Below the pieces are notes generated by a model. It searched no databases and had not been told where the DNA came from. It was given only the letters and a program-made list of their open reading frames with translations. Of a stretch of DNA of 64,000 nucleotides, positions 1 to 9,235 are shown one piece after another. The position numbers and the translations under genes were made by a program. The first letter of the stretch is position 1, and every line of letters starts with the position of its first letter. The DNA lies in NCBI RefSeq assembly GCF_000203915.1, contig NC_008390.1, forward strand, positions 3,224,001 to 3,288,000, in the 5' to 3' direction. The stretch is from Burkholderia ambifaria AMMD (GTDB taxonomy: Bacteria > Pseudomonadota > Gammaproteobacteria > Burkholderiales > Burkholderiaceae).

Positions 1-39
1 GCATCGATCCGCGTCATCGACCGACTCCGAGAGCACCAG

Positions 40-576
40 ATGAACACCACGCCTCCCGCCCAGCGCCGCACCGGCCCCGCCCGCTATATCGTGGCGGCCG
101 TCGTCGTCGCGGCCATCGCCGTTGCCGGCTTCTTTGCGTTCAACGGCAAGTCCAGCGTGCCGGACGCGACGTTCACGCTGCTGTCGGGCCAGAAGGTGTC
201 GACGGCCGGCGACCTGAAGGGCAAGGTCTATCTCGTCAATTTCTGGGCGACGAGCTGCGCGACCTGCATGCAGGAAATGCCGCAGATGGTCGAGACCTAC
301 AATCGCTTCAAGGGTCAGGGGCTGGAATTCGTCGCGGTCGCGATGAATTACGATCCGCCGATGTACGTCGCGAACTATGCGCAGACGCGCCAGCTGCCGT
401 TCAAGGTCGCGCTCGACGACGGCAGCGTCGCGAAGCAGTTCGGCAACGTGCAGCTCACGCCGACGACCTTCGTCGTCGACAAGAACGGCAAGATCCTGAA
501 GCGCTACGTCGGCGCACCGCAGTTCGCGGAACTCGACGCGCTGCTCAAGAAGGCGCTCGACGGCAACGCGGCCTGA
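40..576 (+). CDS. TlpA/ResA-type membrane-anchored thioredoxin-like protein
   Basis: A 178-residue protein with an N-terminal transmembrane anchor (about residues 16-35) and a periplasmic thioredoxin fold. The redox motif is C73-A-T-C76, preceded by VNFWATS. A cis-Pro segment (LTPTTFVVD) lies near residue 140. The family reduces periplasmic disulfides, for example in cytochrome c maturation or for other envelope substrates; the substrate here cannot be read from sequence. The same frame is open back to base 1, so an upstream start is formally possible, but the basic segment followed by one hydrophobic helix is a normal N-terminus. It is followed directly by a strong terminator. Confidence 0.85.
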   Translation: MNTTPPAQRRTGPARYIVAAVVVAAIAVAGFFAFNGKSSVPDATFTLLSGQKVSTAGDLKGKVYLVNFWATSCATCMQEMPQMVETYNRFKGQGLEFVAVAMNYDPPMYVANYAQTRQLPFKVALDDGSVAKQFGNVQLTPTTFVVDKNGKILKRYVGAPQFAELDALLKKALDGNAA

Positions 577-628
577 GCGCCGCCATCTGATTCCCCGCTC
601 GCAGGGCGCACGCAGCCCTGCTCCGCAC

Positions 629-657
629 AACGGACCGCACTGCGGTCCGTTCGTTTT
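629..657 (+). terminator. Rho-independent terminator after the TlpA-like gene
   Basis: A perfect inverted repeat with 11-bp arms (629-639 and 641-651, AACGGACCGCA) is followed by CGTTTTT on the plus strand. It ends one base before the stop codon of the convergent dctD gene. The T-run points to termination of plus-strand transcription. Confidence 0.8.
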
Positions 658-2013
<1,356 letters not shown>

Positions 2014-2092
2014 CGTAGTCACTTGCTCCTGACACGCCGCGCGGCGGGAAGCGCGCGGCTCTCGTTGATGCCGGTCGTGCGGCGAACGGGCC

Positions 2093-4111
2093 CTAGCGCG
2101 AGCCCGCCGGCTCGGACAGGGAGTCCGGATGATGCGTGCGCGTGCGCCGCAGCGTCAAGACGAACAGCGCGCCGCCGGACGGCGCGTTGCGCGCGGTCAG
2201 CGCGCCGCCCGCGTCGCTCGCGATCGACGACGAGATCGCGAGGCCGAGCCCGAGCCCGCGCCCCATTTCCTTGGTCGTGAAGAACGGTTCGAACAAGCGC
2301 GGCAGCAGGTCGGGCGCGATGCCCGGGCCGTTGTCGCGCACCTCGACCGCCAGCGTCGCGACCGACACCGCGATCGTCACTTCGATCGCCGGCGCGGCGA
2401 CACCCGCGACCGCGTCGAGCGCGTTGCCGAGCAGGTTGATCAGCACCTGTTCGAGGCGCAAGTCCTCGCAGCGGGCGACGAGGTCCGGGTAATCGCGCGC
2501 GAGGTCGAGCGGCGCATCCTGCGCGGGCGACACGGTCGCATCCTGCAGCGTCAGCGTGAGCGCGACGCCGCGCAGCCGTTCGCCGAGCAGCGACAGCACG
2601 CTGCGCAGCGCGCGCACGACCAGCGCCTGTTCGTTGCGCGGCTTCGCGCGGCCGACGAACAGTTTCAGCTGGTTGGTGATCTTGCCCATCCGCTCGGTCA
2701 GCGCGGCGATCGCCTCGAGGTTCTCGCGCGCGGCCGCCTGCTCGCCGCGATCGAGCAGCACGCGCGTGTTGTCGGAGAAGCTGCGCAATGCCGCGAGCGG
2801 CTGGTTCAGTTCATGCGTGATGCCGGCCGCCATCTGGCCGAGCGCGGCGAGCTTGCTCGCCTGGATCAGTTCGTCGTGCGCGGCGCGCAATTCCTGTTCC
2901 GCGCGGATCCGGTCGCCGACTTCCTTCTGCAACTGCTCGTTTGCCTCCGACAGATCGGCCGTGCGTTCCTCGACGCGCCGGTTCAGCTCCGCATACGCCT
3001 GCTGCAGCAGCGCGCGGCCGCGGATCATCTCGCGCACGCGAGCGCGGCGCATGCGCCAGTAGAACGCGAGCAACGCCACCGACACGAAGCCGAAGCCCGT
3101 GACGATGGTCGCGTTGCGCGCATCGGCGTCGATCGGGGCGATCGGCGCGAGCGTGACGAGCAGCCAGTCGGGTTCGCCGATCCGCCGCTTGCTCGCCAGA
3201 AAGCGCGGTGCGCGCAGGCCCGGGCCGAGGCGCACGATCTCCGCGTCCGCGCCGAGCACCTGCTCGACGCGCAGCGGCAGCGGCGTGACGGGCTGCTGCG
3301 CGTACTGGCGCGTCTCGTAGATCGACGCGGCGACGGGCCCCGTCAACGGATGCAGCGTGTGGTATTTCCACGCGGGCACGGACGACAGGAACACGACGCC
3401 GTGATCGTCCGCGACGACGAGCGGTTCGGACGCGTCGGCGCCCTGGAACCATTCGAGATTGAGTTTCACGACGACGACACCCGCGATCTTGCCGTCGCGC
3501 CACACCGGCTGCGAGATGTAGTAGCCGGGGTCGCGCGAGATCGTGCCGATCCCGAAGAAGCGGCCGACCCGGCCGTTCATCGCGTCGATGAAATACGGAC
3601 GGAAGCGGTATTCGATCCCGACGAAGCTGTCGGGCGCGCGCCAGTTGCTGGCGGCGACGCACAGGCCGTCCGCGCCGACCACGTAGGTGACGGTCGCGTG
3701 CGCGTGTTCGTTGAGATCTTCGAGATAGCGGTTCGCGCGCCCGGTGAAATCGGCGCGCTTCGGCTCGGCGAGCAGGTCCTGCACGTACGGATGGCTGCCG
3801 AGTAGATAAGGCAGCGATTCGTAGCGGTCGAGCGTGCTCTTGAGCGCGTTGGTGGTGCGGTCGACCCGCACCGCGGCGTTGCGCTGCAGCTCCGCGACGC
3901 CGCGCCGCCACGTGATGGTCCACGTCAGCGCGCACGCCGCCGCGAGCGCGACGGCAAGCACGACGAGGATGAGCAGGCGGCGCTTCACGGACGTGACTTC
4001 CTGGCGATGCGGATCGCCTATTGTGTCATAGGGCTCCGCATCACCGCCCTGGCCGCCCCGGCCGCCGCGCGGCGCGGCCGCCGCGGGCGGTACCGCCGCC
4101 TGCTCGCTCAT
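2093..4111 (-). CDS. dctB: DctB-like C4-dicarboxylate sensor histidine kinase
   Basis: A 672-residue inner-membrane kinase. After a Gly/Pro-rich cytoplasmic start come TM1 (about 44-66), a large periplasmic double-PAS sensor (about 70-335), TM2 (about 336-353) and a coiled coil. The HisKA box has H433 (GITHELNQPLAAL), and the HATPase has DNGPGIAPD and GLGLGLAIS. This is the classic DctB layout. It starts 4 bases after dctA stops and is followed after 70 bases by dctD, so dctA-dctB-dctD probably form one transcript and the sensor pair is produced along with the transporter. Confidence 0.9.
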   Translation of the reverse strand: MSEQAAVPPAAAAPRGGRGGQGGDAEPYDTIGDPHRQEVTSVKRRLLILVVLAVALAAACALTWTITWRRGVAELQRNAAVRVDRTTNALKSTLDRYESLPYLLGSHPYVQDLLAEPKRADFTGRANRYLEDLNEHAHATVTYVVGADGLCVAASNWRAPDSFVGIEYRFRPYFIDAMNGRVGRFFGIGTISRDPGYYISQPVWRDGKIAGVVVVKLNLEWFQGADASEPLVVADDHGVVFLSSVPAWKYHTLHPLTGPVAASIYETRQYAQQPVTPLPLRVEQVLGADAEIVRLGPGLRAPRFLASKRRIGEPDWLLVTLAPIAPIDADARNATIVTGFGFVSVALLAFYWRMRRARVREMIRGRALLQQAYAELNRRVEERTADLSEANEQLQKEVGDRIRAEQELRAAHDELIQASKLAALGQMAAGITHELNQPLAALRSFSDNTRVLLDRGEQAAARENLEAIAALTERMGKITNQLKLFVGRAKPRNEQALVVRALRSVLSLLGERLRGVALTLTLQDATVSPAQDAPLDLARDYPDLVARCEDLRLEQVLINLLGNALDAVAGVAAPAIEVTIAVSVATLAVEVRDNGPGIAPDLLPRLFEPFFTTKEMGRGLGLGLAISSSIASDAGGALTARNAPSGGALFVLTLRRTRTHHPDSLSEPAGSR

Positions 4112-4115
4112 GGTG

Positions 4116-5405
4116 TCAGACGCCGGCCGCCTCGGTCGTCTTGACTTCGCCGCCGCCGGTCAGCGCCTGGCGCAGCTTGTTGCGGTCGAGCTCCTTCTCC
4201 CACGCCGACACGACCACCGTTGCGACACCGTTGCCGACGATGTTGGTCAGCGCGCGGCATTCGCTCATGAAGCGGTCGATGCCGAGGATCAGCACCATGC
4301 CCGACAGCGGGATCGTCGGCACGACGGCGAGCGTCGCGGCGAGCGTGATGAAGCCCGCGCCCGTGACGCCGCTCGCGCCCTTCGACGTCAGCATCGCGAC
4401 CGCGAGCAGCGTGAGCTGCTGCATCCACGTCAGTTCGATGTTGGTCGCCTGCGCGATGAACAGCACGGCCATCGTCATGTAGATGTTGGTGCCGTCGAGG
4501 TTGAACGAGTACCCGGTCGGCACGACGAGGCCGACGACCGAACGCGAGCAGCCGGCCTTCTCGAGCTTTTCCATCAGCTGCGGCAGCGCGGCTTCCGACG
4601 AGCTCGTGCCGAGCACGATCAGCAGCTCTTCCTTGATGTAGGACACGAAGCGGATGATCGAGAAGCCCGTGACGCGCGCGATCGTGCCGAGCACGACCAG
4701 CACGAACACGATCGACGTCAGGTAGAACGTGCCGATCAGCTTGAGCAGCGGCACCAGCGAGCCGACGCCGTACTTGCCGATCGTGAACGCCATCGCGCCG
4801 AACGCGCCGATCGGCGCCAGCTTCGTGACGATGTGCACGATGCCGAACAGCACGCGCGTGAGACCGTCGATGAAGTCGGTCACGACCTTGCCGCGCTCGC
4901 CGAGGTGCGCGAGCACGCTGCCGAACAGCAGCGCGATCAGCAGGATCTGCAGGATTTCGCCCTGCGCGAACGCATCGACCATCGTGTTCGGGATGATGTG
5001 CAGCAGGAAGTCGACCGTCGACTGGCCGTGCGCCTTCGCCGCGTACGATGCGACGGCCTTGCCGTCGAGCGTCGCCGGATCGATGTTGAAGCCGACGCCC
5101 GGACGCAGGATGTGCGTGGCCGCCAGGCCCAGCAGCAGCGCGAAGGTCGACACGACCTCGAAGTACAGCAGCGCCTTGCCGCCGACGCGGCCGACCTTCT
5201 TCATGTCCTCCATGCCGGCGATGCCGGTGACGACCGTACAGAAGATGATCGGTCCGATCACCATCTTGATCAGCTTGATGAAGCCGTCGCCGAGCGGTTT
5301 CATGTCGGTGGCGAGCGCCGGATAGAAGTGGCCGAGGATCACGCCGACGATGATGGCGAAAATCACCTGCACATAGAGCACTTTGTAGAAGGGTTTCTTC
5401 TTCAC
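4116..5405 (-). CDS. dctA: C4-dicarboxylate transport protein DctA
   Basis: A 429-residue sodium/proton:dicarboxylate symporter (DAACS family) for succinate, fumarate and malate, in the inner membrane. Visible hallmarks are the serine-rich re-entrant loop ([14 protein letters not shown]), the NLDGTNIYM segment and the final [17 protein letters not shown] motif. I chose the GTG at 5405 because it follows AGGAACC at proper spacing and gives the usual DctA N-terminus ([14 protein letters not shown]). The frame stays open upstream for 39 more codons (TTG at 5522), but that extension does not resemble DctA. Expression is probably controlled by the upstream sigma-54 promoter and a structured leader. 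Confidence 0.95.
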   Translation of the reverse strand: MKKKPFYKVLYVQVIFAIIVGVILGHFYPALATDMKPLGDGFIKLIKMVIGPIIFCTVVTGIAGMEDMKKVGRVGGKALLYFEVVSTFALLLGLAATHILRPGVGFNIDPATLDGKAVASYAAKAHGQSTVDFLLHIIPNTMVDAFAQGEILQILLIALLFGSVLAHLGERGKVVTDFIDGLTRVLFGIVHIVTKLAPIGAFGAMAFTIGKYGVGSLVPLLKLIGTFYLTSIVFVLVVLGTIARVTGFSIIRFVSYIKEELLIVLGTSSSEAALPQLMEKLEKAGCSRSVVGLVVPTGYSFNLDGTNIYMTMAVLFIAQATNIELTWMQQLTLLAVAMLTSKGASGVTGAGFITLAATLAVVPTIPLSGMVLILGIDRFMSECRALTNIVGNGVATVVVSAWEKELDRNKLRQALTGGGEVKTTEAAGV

Positions 5406-5450
5406 GATGGTTCCTGCTGAAGTAGATGAGCCGGTGGAAACGGCGTCACG

Positions 5451-5492
5451 CGCGCAGGCGAATGTCAGGGGAAAGAAACATTCGCCCGCGCG
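5451..5492 (-). promoter_or_regulatory. Long stem-loop in the dctA leader
   Basis: On the plus strand CGCGCAGGCGAATGT (5451-5465) pairs with ACATTCGCCCGCGCG (5478-5492). Fourteen of 15 positions pair, with a 12-base loop. No T-run follows in the dctA direction, so it is not a simple terminator. It lies between a small upstream reading frame (stop at 5519) and the dctA GTG at 5405, where it could affect translation or mRNA stability. Confidence 0.5.
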
Positions 5493-5518
5493 GCTGCCGT
5501 GCCGCAACAAGCGATGCC

Positions 5519-5554
5519 TCAAGTCATCCGACAGGGGAGGAAGGCATTGGTCAT
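5519..5554 (-). CDS. Candidate 11-residue leader peptide upstream of dctA
   Basis: A short frame, [11 protein letters not shown], starts at an ATG preceded by AAGGAG at 7-base spacing, a better ribosome binding site than that of dctA itself. It lies inside the predicted sigma-54 transcript (start near 5600) and ends 27 bases before a large stem-loop. I know no family for it. It may be a leader peptide coupling translation to dctA expression, or a chance frame; the strong ribosome binding site is the main argument. Confidence 0.4.
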   Translation of the reverse strand: MTNAFLPCRMT

Positions 5555-5608
5555 CGATTGTCTCCTTGGTTTAATAGTCAGGCCGGGGGGACGGCCGTGC
5601 TGTTTATA

Positions 5609-5626
5609 TCGCAAGGTCGATGCCAG
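5609..5626 (-). promoter_or_regulatory. Sigma-54 (-24/-12) promoter for dctA
   Basis: The minus strand reads TGGCAT-CGACC-TTGC (5625 to 5611). This matches the TGGCAC-N5-TTGC consensus with exactly 10 bases between the GG and the GC. Transcription should start near 5600, about 195 bases before the dctA GTG. A sigma-54 activator (dctD) is encoded in the same operon, which makes the match meaningful. Confidence 0.75.
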
Positions 5627-5684
5627 GTTTCCGGAACCCCTCAAGCCGTTGTTTTCATTGTATTTCTCATAATACGGCAGGCAA

Positions 5685-5708
5685 GGAAATCCGGGATTCC
5701 GGATTTCC
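5685..5708. promoter_or_regulatory. Promoter-proximal dyad, candidate DctD binding site
   Basis: A perfect inverted repeat: GGAAATCCGG, spacer GATT, CCGGATTTCC. Its centre is about 97 bases upstream of the predicted dctA start, the usual range for NtrC-family upstream activating sites. It shares the core TCCGG-N4-CCGGA with the neighbouring dyad. Confidence 0.6.
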
Positions 5709-5715
5709 GGAAAAT

Positions 5716-5739
5716 ATCCGTCCGGCGATCCGGACGGAT
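5716..5739. promoter_or_regulatory. Promoter-distal dyad, candidate second DctD site or actP terminator
   Basis: A perfect inverted repeat: ATCCGTCCGG, spacer CGAT, CCGGACGGAT. Its centre is 31 bases (about three helical turns) from the neighbouring dyad, fitting cooperative binding of two dimers. It also lies 20 bases past the actP stop and is followed by ATTTT on the minus strand, so it could double as, or simply be, the actP terminator. A further half-site (CGGACGGATC) lies at 5751-5760. Confidence 0.5.
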
Positions 5740-5758
5740 TGCCCATTCATCGGACGGA

Positions 5759-7444
5759 TCAGTGCTGCACGGCGCGGCTGGCCAGCACGCCCGTCTGCGC
5801 GTAGAACTCCTGCTGCGCGAACGCGTCGCGCTCGCGCCGCGCGCGCTCGCCGCGGTCCGCGAGCGAGCCGACCACGATCCCGAAGAACGCGAGCGGCACC
5901 GACACGAGTGCCGGATTGTCGAGGAACACCGGCGCGTGCGCGTGGTGCAGCACGTCGACCCACACCGACTTCGACAGCACCGTGAGCGCGACCGCCGACG
6001 CGAGGCCGAGGCCGCCGCCGAGCACCGCGCCGCGCGTCGTCATCCCGCGCCAGAAGATCGACATCGCGAGCACCGGGAAATTCGCGCTGGCGGCCACCGC
6101 CGCGACGAGGCCGACCATGAACGCGACGTTCACGTGCTCGAACAGGATCGACAACGCGATCGCGATCGCCGACAACCCGATCGTCGCCGCGCGCGAGATG
6201 CGCATTTCCAGCCGCTCGTCGGGCTTGCCGCGCGCCCACATCTGCGCATACAGGTCGTGCGAGATCGTGGTCGCGCCGGCGAGCGTCAGCCCGGCGACCA
6301 CCGCGAGGATCGTCGCGAACGTGACGGCCGCGATGAAGCCGTAGAACCAGTTGCCGCCGACCGCCTGCGCGAGCTTCACCGCGACCATGTTCGAGCCGCC
6401 GAGCAGGTCGTGCGTCAGGTTGAACGTGCCGTTCGCGCCGAGCCGGAAAAATTCCGGATGCTGCGCGAGCAGCACGATCGCCGAAAAGCCGATCACGAAG
6501 GTCAGCAAATAGAAGTAGCCGATGAAGCCGGTCGCGTACAGCACCGACTTGCGCGCCTCCTTCGCGTTCGGCACCGTGAAGAAGCGCATCAGGATGTGCG
6601 GGAAGCCGGCCGTGCCGAACATCAGCGCGATGCCGAGCGACAGCGCGTTGGCCGGATCGCGAATCAGCTTGCCGGGGCCCATGATCGACAGCGCGCCCGG
6701 ATGCACGGCCACCGCGCGGCGGAACATCTCGTCGACGCTGAAGCCGAATTCCCCGAGCGCGAGCAATACGAGCAGCGTCGCGCCGCACAGCAGCAGCACG
6801 GCCTTGATCACCTGCACCCAGGTGGTCGCGGTCATCCCGCCGAAGAACACGTAGACGACCATCAGCACGCCGACGATCAGTTCGGCCGTGCCGTACGACA
6901 GCCCGAACAGCAGCTGGATCAGCTTGCCCGCGCCGACCATCTGCACGACCAGGTACAGCACGACGATCGTCAGCGCGTTCGCGGACGTCAGCAGCCGGAT
7001 CGGCCGCTGCGCGAAGCGGTACGCGACGACGTCGACGAACGTGAACTTGCCGAGATTGCGCAGCGGCTCGGCGATCAGGAACATCACGAACGGCCAGCCG
7101 ACCAGGAAGCCGATCGAGTAGATCAGCCCGTCGAAGCCGAACATGAACACCATCCCGGAGAGCCCGAGGAACGACGCGGCCGACATGTAGTCGCCCGCGA
7201 TCGCGAGCCCGTTCTGCAGCCCGGTGATGCCGCCGCCGGCCGTGTAGAAGTCGCGCGTCGAGCGCGTGCGGCGCGCGGCCCAGCGCGTGAGCGCGAGCGT
7301 CGCGAACACGAACGCGAAGAACATCGCGATCGCGACCGGGTTCAGCTCGACCTTGTCGGGCATCGGGCCCGCGACGGAGGTCGCGTGCGCAGTGGAGGAA
7401 ACGAGAACGGCCAGCGCGCCGAGCGCGCTCGAAGTGAGTCGCAT
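5759..7444 (-). CDS. actP: Cation/acetate symporter ActP
   Basis: A 561-residue sodium:solute symporter (SSS family) closely matching ActP along its length, including DFYTAGGGITGLQNGLAIAG, the MVGAGKLIQLLFGL helix and TAGFPHILMRFFTV. It takes up acetate and related short monocarboxylates. I chose the ATG at 7444 because GGAGG stands 5 bases before it and it opens on a signal-like hydrophobic segment (MRLTSSALGALAVL). An ATG at 7456 overlaps the yjcH stop as TGATG and is an alternative. It is co-transcribed with yjcH, as in many proteobacteria. Confidence 0.92.
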   Translation of the reverse strand: MRLTSSALGALAVLVSSTAHATSVAGPMPDKVELNPVAIAMFFAFVFATLALTRWAARRTRSTRDFYTAGGGITGLQNGLAIAGDYMSAASFLGLSGMVFMFGFDGLIYSIGFLVGWPFVMFLIAEPLRNLGKFTFVDVVAYRFAQRPIRLLTSANALTIVVLYLVVQMVGAGKLIQLLFGLSYGTAELIVGVLMVVYVFFGGMTATTWVQVIKAVLLLCGATLLVLLALGEFGFSVDEMFRRAVAVHPGALSIMGPGKLIRDPANALSLGIALMFGTAGFPHILMRFFTVPNAKEARKSVLYATGFIGYFYLLTFVIGFSAIVLLAQHPEFFRLGANGTFNLTHDLLGGSNMVAVKLAQAVGGNWFYGFIAAVTFATILAVVAGLTLAGATTISHDLYAQMWARGKPDERLEMRISRAATIGLSAIAIALSILFEHVNVAFMVGLVAAVAASANFPVLAMSIFWRGMTTRGAVLGGGLGLASAVALTVLSKSVWVDVLHHAHAPVFLDNPALVSVPLAFFGIVVGSLADRGERARRERDAFAQQEFYAQTGVLASRAVQH

Positions 7445-7455
7445 GGGGGCCTCCA

Positions 7456-7761
7456 TCAGGAACGCTGCAGGATCGCGGCGACGCGGCGGTCGAACGCACG
7501 GTTCGCGCGCAGCACGTACCACGCGGTCAGGCCGATCGCGACCAGGATGATCGCGACGCCCGCGACGATCCCGACCGTGGTCGTCGCGCCGCGGTACAGC
7601 GGCGCGGCCAGCACGTGCGGCGCGAGCGCGACGAGCAGGATGAAGCCGTAGTAGGTGGCGATCATCAGCGCCGTCAGCGTGAAGCTGAAGCGGCGCCGCG
7701 CACGCACGAGCTGCTGGTAGTCACGGCACGCCGTGACCGATTCGATGACGGAAAGCTCCAT
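7456..7761 (-). CDS. yjcH: DUF485 inner-membrane protein (YjcH-like)
   Basis: A 101-residue DUF485 protein with two predicted transmembrane helices (about 26-48 and 60-82) and the usual family start, in which a short cytoplasmic segment ends in RRRFSFTLT before helix 1. The family is almost always encoded just before actP; its exact role is unknown but is presumed linked to symporter function. GGAGGAG lies upstream of the ATG. Its stop overlaps a possible actP start. Its immediate upstream region contains three tandem hairpin repeats. Confidence 0.88.
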   Translation of the reverse strand: MELSVIESVTACRDYQQLVRARRRFSFTLTALMIATYYGFILLVALAPHVLAAPLYRGATTTVGIVAGVAIILVAIGLTAWYVLRANRAFDRRVAAILQRS

Positions 7762-7774
7762 GGTGTCTCCTCCT

Positions 7775-7908
7775 GTCGACCAGAGTTGGCGCTTTAGCGC
7801 TTACTCTGGTCCCATGCTTCGCGGTCGACCAGAGTTAGTGCTTCAGCACTTACCCGGGTCCCATGCTTCGCGGTCGACCGGTGTTGGCGCTTGGCGCTAA
7901 CTCCAGTC
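7775..7908. repeat. Three tandem 49-bp repeats, each forming a hairpin
   Basis: Units begin with GTCGACC at 7775, 7824 and 7873, so the period is exactly 49. Each holds an imperfect palindrome and, between units, the same linker CCCATGCTTCGCG. Unit 1 pairs ACCAGAGT (7779-7786) with ACTCTGGT (7803-7810), with GCGC/GCGC inside. In unit 2 the inner stem is AGTGCT/AGCACT, changed on both sides, so pairing is kept. Unit 3 is more diverged. The block lies between the CoA-transferase gene and yjcH. Confidence 0.85.
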
Positions 7909-7999
7909 CCCGCCGGGCAACCGCCTCGTCATTGCGAGCGGTGTCTGTTGGATGACCGGCGCGCGACTGCTCCGCCCGCGCCGCGGCGGCAAAAGCGAT

Positions 8000-9205
8000 C
8001 TACACGATGCGATCCGCGCGCAGCCGCGCCAGCTCGTCCGTCGACAGCCCGAGCCAGCCGCCGAGCACGTCGTCCGTATCGGCGCCGAGCACCGGCGGCG
8101 CACCGCGCACCGGCAGGCGCGCGCCGTCGAAGCGGTACGGCGGCGCGAGCACGTCGACGCCGCCCGCGACCGGATGCGGCTGCCGCGTGACGAGCCCCGC
8201 GCGGGTCGCGCGCTCGGACGTCAGCGCGTCGTGCAGCCCGAGCACCTCGCCGCACGGAATGCCCGCCCCGGAAAGCGCCGCGAGCAGCGTTGCGCGCGGC
8301 CGGCGCGCAAGCTCGCGGCGGATCTCCGGCAGCAGCTCGGCGCGATTCGCGGAGCGGCCGAGGTTGGTCCTGTAGCGTTCGTCCGCGGCGAGGTCGGGCC
8401 GCTCGATCGCGTCGCAGAAACGCGCGAACTGCGTGTTGTTGCCGACCGTGATCACGAGCGGGCCGTCGGCCGCATCGAACACGCCGTACGGCACGATCGA
8501 CGGATGCGCGTTGCCGTAGCGCGGCGGATCCTCGCCCATCAGCAGCGCGTCGAGCCCGTAGTACGCGGTGATCATCAGCCCGCAGTCGAACAGCGCCATC
8601 TCGATGCGCCGTCCGCGCCCCGTCGCATGGCGCTCGTACAGCGCGGCGAGGATCGCCTGCGCCGAATACATGCCGGTGAAGAGATCGACCGCCGCGACGC
8701 CGAACTTCAGCGGCGGCTGGTCGGCCTCGCCGTTCAGCGCCATCAGCCCCGCCTCGCCCTGCACGACAAGGTCATAGCCGGGCCGCGCGGCCTCCGGGCC
8801 CGAACGGTCGTAGCCCGAGATCGCGCAATGCACGAGCCGCGGATTCAGCTCGGCGAGCGCGTCGTAGCCGAGCCCGAGCTTTTCCGCGCCGCCGGCCTTG
8901 AAGTTGTGGATCAGCACGTCGGCCTGCGCGGCGAGCTCGCGCGCGATGCGCCGCCCGGCTTCCGTCTGCAGGTCGACGCAGATCGACCGCTTGCTGCGGT
9001 TCACGCTGTTGAAGTAGGTCGTCTCGGTGTCGCCGATCCGCAGCCCCCAGTCGCGCGTGTCGTCGCCGCGCGCCGGATGCTCGATCTTGATCACGTCCGC
9101 GCCGAAATCGGCGAGCACCATCGCGCTCCACGGGCCCGCGAGCACGCGCGAGAAATCGAGCACCTTCACGCCGGCCAGCGGCAATGCGCGCGGGTCGTTC
9201 GTCAT
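8000..9205 (-). CDS. CaiB/BaiF-family (class III) CoA-transferase
   Basis: A 401-residue family III CoA-transferase, which moves CoA from a donor thioester such as succinyl-CoA to a free acid. It has the LDFSRVLAGPWSAMVLADFGADVIKIE N-terminal region and the conserved catalytic aspartate, probably D174 (AAVDLFTGMY). I chose the ATG at 9205 because GGAGGAG precedes it. It is the last gene of an operon with two acyl-CoA dehydrogenases and a hydratase/dehydrogenase, so it probably activates the acid that the pathway degrades, in place of an acyl-CoA ligase. The substrate is not identified; dicarboxylates such as glutarate, adipate or pimelate are plausible. Confidence 0.85.
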   Translation of the reverse strand: MTNDPRALPLAGVKVLDFSRVLAGPWSAMVLADFGADVIKIEHPARGDDTRDWGLRIGDTETTYFNSVNRSKRSICVDLQTEAGRRIARELAAQADVLIHNFKAGGAEKLGLGYDALAELNPRLVHCAISGYDRSGPEAARPGYDLVVQGEAGLMALNGEADQPPLKFGVAAVDLFTGMYSAQAILAALYERHATGRGRRIEMALFDCGLMITAYYGLDALLMGEDPPRYGNAHPSIVPYGVFDAADGPLVITVGNNTQFARFCDAIERPDLAADERYRTNLGRSANRAELLPEIRRELARRPRATLLAALSGAGIPCGEVLGLHDALTSERATRAGLVTRQPHPVAGGVDVLAPPYRFDGARLPVRGAPPVLGADTDDVLGGWLGLSTDELARLRADRIV

Positions 9206-9235
9206 CGTTGTCTCCTCCATTCGCGTCGTTCGTCT

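Larger units (their letters stand above)
5406..5758. other. Intergenic region between actP and dctA
   Basis: This 353-base gap carries, in dctA direction: two 24-bp dyads, an AT-rich stretch (5651-5674) that could bend or bind IHF, the sigma-54 promoter, a small 5'-end hairpin (GGCCG 5581-5585 with CGGCC 5592-5596), the leader reading frame, the long stem-loop and the dctA ribosome binding site. I see no other gene in it. Confidence 0.7.

Noticed and set aside
4110..5420. Long open frame on the opposite strand of dctA
   Set aside because: Composition is rich in Arg, Asp, His and Val with no family likeness; it mirrors third-position GC of dctA. Similar antisense frames over most genes are rejected for the same reason.
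5406..5522. N-terminal extension of DctA from the TTG at 5522
   Set aside because: The added 39 residues do not look like DctA, and the GTG at 5405 has a proper ribosome binding site and gives the usual length.
5426..7651. Very long plus-strand frame across actP and its flanks
   Set aside because: It crosses the dctA promoter and both actP and yjcH; its Arg/His/Asp-rich translation has no domain.
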